Below, one piece after another: positions 55,531-64,000 of a stretch of 64,000 nt of DNA. The notes below the pieces were generated by a model. The model worked only from the letters and a program-made list of their open reading frames with translations. It was not told the DNA's origin and did no database searches. A program made the translations under genes and the position numbers. The DNA comes from Gnetum montanum (Eukaryota > Streptophyta > Gnetopsida > Gnetales > Gnetaceae): contig MNCI01005245.1 in NCBI GenBank assembly GCA_015680685.1, positions 397,751-461,750 on the forward strand. The letters run 5' to 3'. Within the stretch, counting starts at the first letter, position 1, and each line of letters starts with the position of its first letter.

Positions 55531-57077
55531 CACATAGTTGATCAACATTAGGGATACATCAACGAACTAGGCCATTGACACACACCTTATAGAGGTGTCT
55601 GTTGATCTCCATGAAGTGTTTTACTTGGTGAAGAAACTACTGTTTCTTCCGGTGGTCCAACCCTTATGGCATCTCTTGGATGAAAAGATAGGTGAGAATG
55701 CCATCATACTAATTAGGCTCATTAGGTAATTGTTCAGTTATAGCCCCAACAAAGAGGAGTTCATTAAGAAACATATCAGATAGTGGGCTTTCTTCCTCTT
55801 TGTTGTCCCATCATAACCAAGACAAGTAATCGGTGATCACATTCTCAGTGTCCTTTTGATCTATCATTGTAAGATTAAATTCATGTAAGATCACTAGTCA
55901 CTATATGACACAAGGGCTCACCATTGGCTTGTTCATCAGTAAGTGGATGGCACTATGGTTCATGTGCACAAACACCTTATATCCAAGCACATAATGCCTA
56001 ATCTTTTTTAGAGCAAATACCATTTCCATCAGTTCTTTTTTTATGGTGGTGTAGTTCAGTTGTGCATCCATAATGCTTCAGCTAGTGTAGTGGATGTAAT
56101 ATGGATATTTCTTGTCATCCATTTACATAAGCATAGCTGCTAAGGTGTAATTTGATGCATCTATTATAACACAAAATAGTCTAGACTAATTGGGTGCTTG
56201 TAGAATTGGAGTTTCTATAGGTTTCTCCTTCAGTTGCTAGAATGCTTTTTCACATTCCATGGTCCATACAAATGGAGAATCTTTCTTTATTAGCTCCACT
56301 AATGGTTTTGCAATCTTAGAGAAATTCTCTATGAATTGCTGGTAGTAGTGAGTATGTCCAAGGAATGACAAAACATCTTTGATAGTTTTTGGCTAGTAAG
56401 TTATTCCTTGGATGACCCTTATTTTTTCAGGGTCTACCTAAATTCCTACTTGTGATATTCTATGCTCCAATACAATGCCTTCCTAGACCATCAGATGACT
56501 CCTTTGCCAATTGAGCTGCAGATTTGTTTCAACACATCTTTTTAGCACTTGCTCAAGGTGGTTTAGGGCTTGCTCAAATGTAGCTCCATAGGTGGAGAAG
56601 TCATTCGTGAAGACTTCCACATGACTACCAATTTTTTGTTGAAAAATTCTTAGGACTAGGCATTAGAATGTAGCAAGGGCATTACACAAATCAAAAGGCA
56701 TCTTGTGATATGCAAAATTCTCCTAGGGACTTGTGAATGTTGTTTTGGCTTGGGTATTTGGTGCGATATGGATTTGATTATAGCCACTATAACCATCTAG
56801 AAAAATGTAGTAGCAATGTCCTAGATATTATGTCTAACACTTGATCAATGAATGGCAATGGAAAGTGGTCCTTAAGTGTTGCCATATTTAGTAGCCAAAA
56901 ATCGATGCAGACCCACCACTTGCCACCTTTCTCTGTCACAATCACGAGTGGGCTAACCCACTCACTATCCACAATGGGATAAATGAACCCAATCTTGAGG
57001 AGTTGTTTGATTTCCTCCTTGACAATTTGCTTTAGTTTGGGGTTTAATTGTCTTTGTGGATGCCTCTTTGGCTTCAT
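55531..57077 (-). pseudogene. pol: Element G reverse transcriptase and RNase H
   Basis: Open frame 57077-56787: LKQIVKEEIKQLLKIGFIYP, WVSPLVIVTEKGGKWWVCID, MATLKDHFPLPFIDQVLDII. The catalytic box reads VFTNDFSTYG (56600-56611): the first Asp of FMDD is Asn, a GAC to AAC change, so inactive even without the stops. RNase H (IIDASNYTL near 56140-56165, EKELM-type, DHSAI-type) lies between 55850 and 56260. Confidence 0.9.
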
Positions 57078-58100
57078 GGCTAGATCAGTGTAGATGCAAT
57101 GTTGGCATATCCTAGGATCAATCCATGTGAGTTTAAGATATGACCAGGGAAAGGCTACTGACTATTTTTCAACCACGTTTAACAACATGTTCTTTTTTTG
57201 TTTTGGAGCAATATTTGCATTGATTATAATTGGCTTTCCATTTTTTAAGAACACATATTCCATGCCAGCCGGTAGAGGTTTTAATTCAAGGGGCTCTTAC
57301 TTGAAATTTTTAAGGATTTCTAACTCTCTCTAGTAGATATCATCATTTGCATCATTAGAGAGTTGGTGATGAACTTGCTCTAGCTCATCCATGCCTATGA
57401 CATATGTGCATGTCAGGCTCTCAATTGGTTCCATACAAAGTATGTTGGTCTCAAAATCAATGGTCAGCCACTGGGTGCCCTCTTTTTTTATGGCTCCTAT
57501 GTACAAACACCTTTGAATTTTTGCCCCTAGTGCACACTACTTACATTTAGAGATGGATGCTTGTTTCACTGTCCAGAGTTTCTGCACATAATTGCACCCT
57601 ATATCATTGTACATGATGCATGGAACTAACTTCTTTCTAATCTTTCTAAATGAATTTTCTTTGGATATTTCTAGGAAAAGATCTTTGATGCCCATTCTTA
57701 CATTAGTGGTGCTTAGCCATGCCCTTCCCATGATGATTGGAAAGTCCCCTTTGTAGTCCTCCATTTTGATCACTAGGAAATTAGCAGGATAAGACCACCC
57801 ATAGATAGTAGTCACAGTGTGTTCTATCAATCCAAATGGAATAGTGATTAACTAGTCTACCAATTCTAATCTAATATTTCTCTTCTTGAGAAGAGGTAGA
57901 TTCTATGCAATATACATCTCATGAGAGATTATGTTGACACTAAAACTGGAATTAAGAAGAGGCTTACATGGTTCATTTCTAGCAATTTGCAAATAAATCA
58001 AAGGACTTCTAGGATTGGCTAATTTCTTGGGAAGGTTTCTAGCATGGATCCAATCAGATATGGCATAAGTAAGCATCAAATTATGGATCCTAGTTGATGT
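57078..58100 (-). pseudogene. pol: Element G protease and linker
   Basis: Second protease half and linker are open in 57830-57537: FPIIMGRAWLSTTNVRMGIK, VPCIMYNDIGCNYVQKLW. The active-site region near 57925-57965 is eroded (SSFSVN in place of DSGS-VN). The rest of the linker runs to 57078. Confidence 0.84.
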
Positions 58101-60606
58101 TTGGTTTGAAGGGAACTCAAAAGAACTTGGTATAGAGGAATATAGAAGAATAGGATTGGAAATTGCAGGTATATTTGAGGGCTTAGGTATATTTCATGGT
58201 TGGAAGAAAGGTCTTTTCTTTGATCGAGTATTCGAACCGCTCGATTGATGAACTAGTTGTAAATTAGTGACCCTAGTAGCATTGTGTTGTTGTGGTTGAG
58301 TTGGTAGTTCACCTTGCATAGGTGGAGTAGGTGGAGTTATGCTAAGGGAGAAGGAAGAGATGTAGGAATAGGAGGAGGATAAGGGTAAGAGGTGGTATCC
58401 CTTCTTGCATGTAGAGAATGAGTTTGATAATAATCAAAAGGGTCGTAGTGAGATTGAAAAATAAAAACATGACTACAGGAGTCATGTGGAGATAGGGGTT
58501 GTTGAGTGTAGTACCCATATGGATTAGGTTGTCTGTAAGGGTATTGCTGCCTTAGTGGTGCTAGTGCCCATGATTGTGGTTGTTGCCATTGTTGATATTG
58601 CTCATATGGTTACGGTGAAGTTCCAGTTGGATAATATTGTTGTTGCTGGTGAAATTGCCTAGAATTACCTTAAGGATAAGGCAATATTTTAGATGTTTGC
58701 CTTTGTGTTAGTCATGGAATCAAAGCATATACCCCATATTCTTATAAGTGTGACACTATGGGGAAACATCCCTTAGGATGTTCATACTGGAAAACATCAC
58801 ACCCATCATCATCATTTGATTTACTTTTTGCAACTTTTTTTATTGTAGTAATATTGCTCTTACCTCTTTGATAGGCACATTCAACTTCCTTATGCCTCTT
58901 ATTCTCATGATTACTACCTTGTTCTTTGGACTATTCAACAATTTTTAGGATAGCTTGAAATTTGCTATACATGGAGTCCCATAACTGATCAACCTTGGCT
59001 GTAATTTCAGATTGAAATTTTTGAACTGGCAAAGCTTTCCTATTTATCACCTCATCAAGTGCTGATTCTTCTTCACTATCACAAAATTGAATCTCCCTCT
59101 TGCGAATAAAAGGATCACAATTATACTCTTTTGCACTTTCTCATTTTCTCAATTCATCTTTCTCTTTAGCTACCTACTCAATCAATTTTTGGATGTAATG
59201 GACACTTAATTCTAATAGCCTCCCTTGGGCATAAATGCCAAGGGTTCTCCTTGTTTCAGATCGAAGCCCATCTATGATGTGGGGAAGTTGATCTAGTTGA
59301 GAACAACCATGGTGAGGACATATGTGCATTAAGGAATAGTATCAGTCAATGGCAGCATCTAAGGGTTTGTGTGTTTCTTCTTTCCATGCTTAGATCTACC
59401 TTCTCAAGTTGGACACTATGGAGTATGTTTGATATTTGTCATTGAAAAATGCAAGCATTGTACTCCATCATTTGATAGATTTTGGTTTTAAGAATTGGTA
59501 TTAGTTTTTAGCTTCTTTAATGAGTGTCCATGGGAACAACTTAAGCTTTTTCCATTCATTCTCTATGTTCTGGAAGGCACATGCATCTTGGAAAGCTTAG
59601 AGATGGTTTTGTGGATTTGATCTATATCTCCATTCAAACTTAGGAATATTGTTCATATCTAGCATCTTGATCTGATTGTCCTTCACATGCCTTGTTGAAA
59701 TTCATACTACATCTGTGATGTTTAGCATACTTCAAGTAGCAAGCAAAGGCTCATTGAGGCCTTGATTTTGGTGCCTATGATGCCCTCTACTATCCATTTA
59801 TTCATGGCATTGTGTCTCTCTTAAATAATTATGCCCCTAGTCTTGCCTTGCTTGATGGTCCCTTTAATATTTTGATCTTATCAATTACCTCCATCACGAT
59901 TGTGCCCCTTGCGGTTGTGATTAAAGCCAGAAGAAGAAGAGGATGATGATGAAGGTGAAGAGGAAGGAGGACTAGCACCATCATAGTGCCTACTACCACC
60001 TCTTCGTCGATCATGACCATGATCATAATCTTGTTTATTGTCCACATCCCTACCTTGACTTACCTCTTTGGATCCTTCTTTATCATTAAATCCATTCTTG
60101 CCAAAACCAAGATTGTAAATCATGGACTACAAGTTTTGGTTTTGACCTCCTTCACCAAAGTCAAAAAGAGAAATTTTATTGAATGGAAAACCCTCAAAGA
60201 AGGACTCTCCATCATCTTTTTGGTATAATAGGAATGGAAAATCATTAAATTCTTTTCCCTTCATAGATTCATAATGTTGTTCTAACTGGTAATCCCTGAG
60301 ATGTTGTGCCTTAGTGGAATGATAATCCATGACATCACTATCTTGCACCACATACTCAACATGAAGTTCTTGGAGACCCCATTGTATAAGCATTTTTTGG
60401 AGCATTGCAAGAATGGATTGATCAAGCAACAACACAATGTTTCCCTCCATGTCATGCCATTGTAGTTGTTCATCCTGGTGTAGGATGAAAGTGAAATTTG
60501 ATACATAGTCATCAGGATGATCATATACCACTTAGTATTATTGAGGCACTAGCAAATGTACTCTATCAAACTTGGATAGAGAATTGCTTCTATGAGAAGA
60601 AGACAT
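58101..60606 (-). pseudogene. gag: Element G gag
   Basis: Start codon at 60606-60604 (MSSSHRSNSLSKFDRV). N-terminal domain open in 60531-60127 (MVYDHPDDYVSNFTFILHQD, EEYVVQDSD-type), a His/Arg/Gly/Ser-rich stretch 60123-59881 (DNKQDYDHGHDRRRGGSRHY, SPPSSSPSSSSSSSSG), capsid core about 59290-59660, Lys-rich segment about 58880-59060, tail about 58200-58700. It shows the unusual charged, Ser-run domain most clearly of all copies. Confidence 0.88.
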
Positions 60607-60746
60607 TTTATGTTAGAGAATCAAAATATAGTGTGATTTTTAAAATTGTTGTAGTAATCTTAAGATGTGATGTGATTCTAAGGTTCATTCCAATGATTTG
60701 AATAATTTTCACTAAGTTCTAAATAGCACACGAAACAACCAAAAGG

Positions 60747-60765
60747 TCCCTAGAAATGATGCCAA
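60747..60765 (-). promoter_or_regulatory. Element G primer-binding site, degraded
   Basis: On the minus strand TGGCATCATTTCTAGGGA matches 12 of 18 bases of the tRNA-Asp-type site, one base after the 5' LTR. Confidence 0.65.
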
Positions 60766-61632
60766 TGATGAGAGGCGAGGTACCCCTATGTTCAACCATA
60801 TGAATCACTAAGGTGTTCACGTGTGATTCGGTCGAATTCTATGGACCTATAGTTCTCTAGTGCACTAGTTTTTTTAGAAAGTGAAATGGGTGTTGAGAAT
60901 TTTCATTGTCTTCTCAATTCCACTTGTGAGGTACAAGCATATGGTTAAGGGCAACTGAGGTATGCAATTTTTCTCATTTTATATTTTATAAGTTTAATTT
61001 CCTAGAACCAGAATGAGAGGTAAAGTAATTTAAGATCTAATTTGTCTACTACCTAGCTAGCCTAACATAAGTACCCATTCCACTCTTTAGACACATCCTG
61101 AATGCATGTAGCATTGCTAGGCTATCAAACGTTAAGCATTTCTGGGTTACCAAGTGCTACATGTATGCTCAAAGTGGTTGTGCTTATGTTCATTAACAAC
61201 TAGAAATTAAATGCTTAATGAAAATGTATTAAAGTAAAGTGCTTGGATATCAAATGCATTAAAGGAAACATTAATCTATTCTCAATGTTGTAAGGATTAT
61301 CAAAAGGATTTTTTTTTATTCCTGTCACATTGCTATGCTCAGGTACATTAGTGCTCGAAGAAAGATTCATACACACTTAGACTCCTACTGCGGGCACTCA
61401 GAAAATATTTTAACTTTGGAGAAAACAAACTACAAGAGCTTTGCTATGCTATGACAAAAAATGCTGAAAAACTATATCAAAAACTATCTCAATTGTGAGT
61501 CCAAGTGTTATATTTATAGCCTAGCATATACCCCATGATATTAGATATTCAACATCGTGTCTTGGGCTTTGATATTGGATAGCCTTGATATTAGATACCT
61601 AATATCGGAGCTAATCAAAACATGATTCATCA
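60766..61632 (-). repeat. Element G 5' LTR (867 bp)
   Basis: TGATGAG to TTCATCA on the + strand; pairs with 51589-52466, with many substitutions (for example AGGCGAGGTACCCC against GCGACAAGGTACCCC). U3 array at about 61535-61605 is shorter than in the 3' LTR. Confidence 0.93.
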
Positions 61633-62250
61633 ATGAGTAATGCTTTTCTAATGATCTTTTTTATGGTTATGCCAACAATGATACATGGATTTGTAATTGG
61701 TTTATCTTAATTCTAATAAGTGTACCTAACATAGCATTTTCATGATGGAATAATATTTCATGTTGGTTATTGTCATATTTGTTGTTGCTTCTATTAAGCT
61801 TTAAATAATTGAATCATATGCTTTAGAGAACTCCACAAAGCAAATAAACATTCTTTTATTTTTTCCTTTTTCATAATCAATAATATATTTCAATATGATT
61901 AGGTGATCAATAATAAAATGGTAACATCTAAACATATCTTGTGAAATTGCTTGCAAATTGTTTTTTTATATATTTTTGAATCTTCATCTCAAGAATATTT
62001 CCCAAAACCTTATTACTAATTACAATCAGCCTATGGTTATTTAAATTTGATCTATCTCCATTTTTGAATAGCAAAATAGCTCTGTTAATGTACCATTGTT
62101 TATCGAAACCAATTTGAAAACCATGGTTTGGATTTTTCCAAACTATTTGTCATAACAAAAGTCCTCCCTAATTTGGCATGTCTCCATAAAATTTTCTTTC
62201 ATTAGTTGCTTTACTAGAGGCCAGTCTTTTGATGTTCTACATAGCATCCT
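61633..62250 (-). pseudogene. LINE reverse transcriptase, N-terminal part (right of element G)
   Basis: Minus strand: INRAILLFKNGDRSNLNNHR followed by LIVISNKVLGNILEMKIQKY (about 62085-61975), the fingers of a non-LTR RT, then MFICFVEFSKAYDSI (about 61855-61810), RT motif A with the catalytic Asp changed to Glu (VDF to VEF) or that of KAYD kept. The chain continues at 51588 with motif B, as expected. The right side is cut by element I at 62251. The endonuclease domain is not in the window. Confidence 0.85.
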
Positions 62251-63076
62251 TGATGAGCGGTGAGGTATCCCTGCACTCAACCATACGAATACGTGCGTCC
62301 ACGCATGATCTAGTCAAATTCCAAAGACTAAGTGTTTATGTGCCCTTGTGGAACAATAATTGGTTGATCAATCATTGTCTTCCCAAGCTTACTTGTATGT
62401 CATGATTGTATGGTTAAGTAAACTTGAGGCATATGATTTTTATACTTTTTATGTGTTTTTATGTCCTGCTACTAAGAAGGGAGGAGAGAGATAACTAAGT
62501 AACTAATTTAATTTGACTACTTATTAACTAGGTTCTAATTGATCCTAACACTAGTATCCGTTCTCACTTGCTGTACACATCCTAAACCAATGCAACACTA
62601 TTGGGATTACCAAACGCTAATCATTACTAGATTACCAAGTCTTACACGCATGCTCAAAGTGATCGTATTGTGTGTGCTTACTTAGGAGAGTTGTAGGGTG
62701 AGAGAGAATCATTAATTAACTAAGGAAAGCATTAAGTAATAGTAATTAACATTAATTAATCTATTTTGAATTTGCACGGTTTATCACAAAGTTCGTCTTT
62801 ATTACTGTACACAAGGTGTGCTCAGGTACACAATGCTCGAATAAAGATCCGTTTACTTTATGACTCCTACTGTGGGCAAGCAGAAATATTTCTAACTCTG
62901 AGAGGGAGAAAAGACAAGAGTTTGGGTAAGGGACTAAGAGTAACTATTGAAAACTGAGTGCACCCATCTCTTATTTATAGGCAATGAGGCAGGCTGCAAT
63001 ATTGCATACATGATATCACGTGGGAGGCCATGATATCATAGACACAATATCATGGGCATGATATCATGGGTCATCA
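62251..63076 (-). repeat. Element I 3' LTR (826 bp)
   Basis: TGATGAG (62251) to TCATCA (63076). TATA-type TTATTTATAGGC at 62971-62982 on the + strand; palindrome array at about 62996-63070 with four GATATC-type units (TGATATCACG, TGATATCATAG, CAATATCATGG, TGATATCATGGG). Followed by TACCCCCACAACTGA, the complement of the polypurine tract. Confidence 0.92.
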
Positions 63077-64000
63077 TACCCCCACAACTGAATGAAAACT
63101 CATCCTTGAGTTCCTTACAAAATATTGGGAAGGTATGCAATTATTGACTGAATGAAAACTGACAATGACAGCAAATAATAGACTCAAAGTGCCTAGTGAA
63201 CGGATTGATAAAAATATTACAATATTGGTGTTCATGCCTTTTATGGTGAACACTGTACATGGATGACATCCAGACCTTATCTTGACAAATTGAAGAGAAA
63301 AAGAGGGAGAAAAGAAAATGAGGTGTGTTTTTGCCAATGTTGAGATTGCGCCCTCCATTGTTTATCCATAGCCATGCGACTAGACTTGTTCTTGACGTAA
63401 ACGTTCCAACTCTAGTCCATCCCGAGTGCTTCCTCCTATTCCAGTCCATAGTTCATGTAATCACCATCTACACACACAACACAGTCACAAATGAGCAAGG
63501 ATAAGTAAGTCACAATGCAATTGATACCTTGCCTCGATATAAAGCGCATTGGCTAGGTTGTGGTTATGGAAAAAACTAGGTTAGAGGTTTATTATTGAAA
63601 ACTACCCAAGGTGTAGGGGTTAGGTAAGTAGTAGAATGGAGAAATTGAAAAATTTGTGCCAAGGCCCCAACAACTAAAAGCGAACCTCTGGTAGCAATAA
63701 GATGAAAAAATATAAGGAACAAGAAAGATGGGAAAAATAACAACGACAACACCAATAAAGTGGATGCCAAAGATGGGGATGAAACGAGAAATGGTTGATT
63801 GTAGAGAATGTTTAAGGAAAAGAACTTAACAATTGCACCAAAAAGGAATGCCAGTGGGTCCTCCCCAAAGCAGGCTCATGCCCTTTATACCCTAACAAAC
63901 CCACAAACCAAAGAGTTTGTAGGCTCTAGGAATGTGATTTAGAAGCAAGAGTTAAAAAAATTACCCACAAGAATTTACTAAGGAAAAAAAATGCATCAAC
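63077..64000 (-). other. Element I 3' region
   Basis: Starts with the polypurine tract (63077-63090). Near 63664-63675 a degraded polypurine-like block (complement of CCCCAACAACT) sits at the spacing seen in A, B and E. Carries the small conserved frame. No other gene up to the window end. Confidence 0.7.
63141..63449 (-). CDS. Small conserved frame in element I 3' region (hypothetical)
   Basis: 102 codons from ATG at 63449: MDWNRRKHSGWTRVGTFTSR, VAWLWINNGGRNLNIGKN, then hydrophobic HFLFSLFFSSICQ and a longer His/Phe-containing tail. The acceptor-like TGTGTTGTGTGTGTAG ends at 63468 on the minus strand, followed by ATGGTGATTACATGA as in E. The longest of the four copies; the extra C-terminal part is also present, out of frame, in E. 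Function unknown. Confidence 0.45.
   Translation of the reverse strand: MDWNRRKHSGWTRVGTFTSRTSLVAWLWINNGGRNLNIGKNTPHFLFSLFFSSICQDKVWMSSMYSVHHKRHEHQYCNIFINPFTRHFESIICCHCQFSFSQ

Larger units (their letters stand above)
51589..61632 (-). mobile_element. Element G: full-length Ty3/gypsy element inserted in a LINE
   Basis: A 10,044-bp minus-strand element with both LTRs (51589-52466, 60766-61632), primer site, gag, pol and 3' region. Flanks ATGAC (51584-51588) and ATGAG (61633-61637) form a 4/5 target duplication, and the LINE reverse transcriptase continues on both sides. It is the uninterrupted reference for subfamily D/G. Confidence 0.95.
62251..64000 (-). mobile_element. Element I: Ty3/gypsy element, 3' end only
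   Basis: Minus-strand member of subfamily A/B/E. The window holds its 3' LTR and about 0.9 kb of 3' region; the rest lies to the right. The left flank is LINE sequence ending ATCCT, so I inserted in the same LINE as G, about 0.6 kb upstream in that gene. Confidence 0.88.

Noticed and set aside
1-64000. A host protein-coding gene or a bacterial-type operon
   Set aside because: Every frame over about 120 codons belongs to a retroelement or is its shadow; the gaps between elements are under about 120 bases.

Overview
The window looks like an intergenic stretch of a large seed-plant nuclear genome, made almost entirely of decayed, nested retroelements. I see no host gene, tRNA, rRNA, CRISPR array or bacterial feature. 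The signs are plant-type Ty3/gypsy polyproteins of the Athila/Tat (non-chromovirus) group, a Ty1/copia relic, a LINE relic, primer-binding sites resembling the 3' end of plant tRNA-Asp (from memory), about 10-kb elements with 0.8-0.9-kb LTRs, and stop codons of the C-to-T deamination kind. All translations and boundaries were read by eye; LTR ends defined by TGATGAG/CTCATCA and domain motifs are firm, other limits are good to tens of bases. The species cannot be named.

Layout, left to right. 1-8598: element A (+), its left ~1.1 kb outside the window, 3' LTR at 7935-8598. 8599-~11600: element H (-), a different Athila-like gag with a CCHC knuckle, a PBS and a 5' LTR, cut on the left by A. 11604-16820: element F (-), gag to RT plus 5' LTR, cut on the left by H. 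~16930-17295: gag end of a Ty1/copia element (+). 17296-46485: element D (-), inserted in the copia gene and itself split by two + strand elements, B (20156-30243) and E (34206-43608). 46486-~50450: the rest of the copia element. ~50456-51588 and 61633-62250: one LINE reverse transcriptase (-), split between RT motifs A and B by element G (-), 51589-61632. 62251-64000: element I (-), 3' LTR and 3' region only, also sitting next to LINE sequence.

A, B, D, E, F, G and I belong to one family: 7-bp terminal inverted repeat TGATGAG/CTCATCA, tRNA-Asp-like PBS, polypurine tract like CAGTCATGGGGGTA, and a gag-PR-RT-RNaseH-IN order. There are at least two subfamilies (A/B/E/I and D/G, with F a variant). 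Removing B and E from D leaves 9.7 kb, close to G (10,044 bp), which supports the nesting model. Inferred order: LINE and copia first, then D and G, then B and E; separately F, then H, then A.

The most unusual features are shared by several copies: a copy-number-variable array of GATATC-centred palindromes next to the TATA box in the LTR; polypurine-tract-like motifs repeated at conserved spacing in the 1.9-kb 3' region; and in that region a small open frame of ~58 codons starting near MDW, preceded by a splice-acceptor-like sequence and ending in a hydrophobic stretch. Two Ns mark assembly joins; the one at 21604 is flanked by an unmerged 196-bp duplicate.
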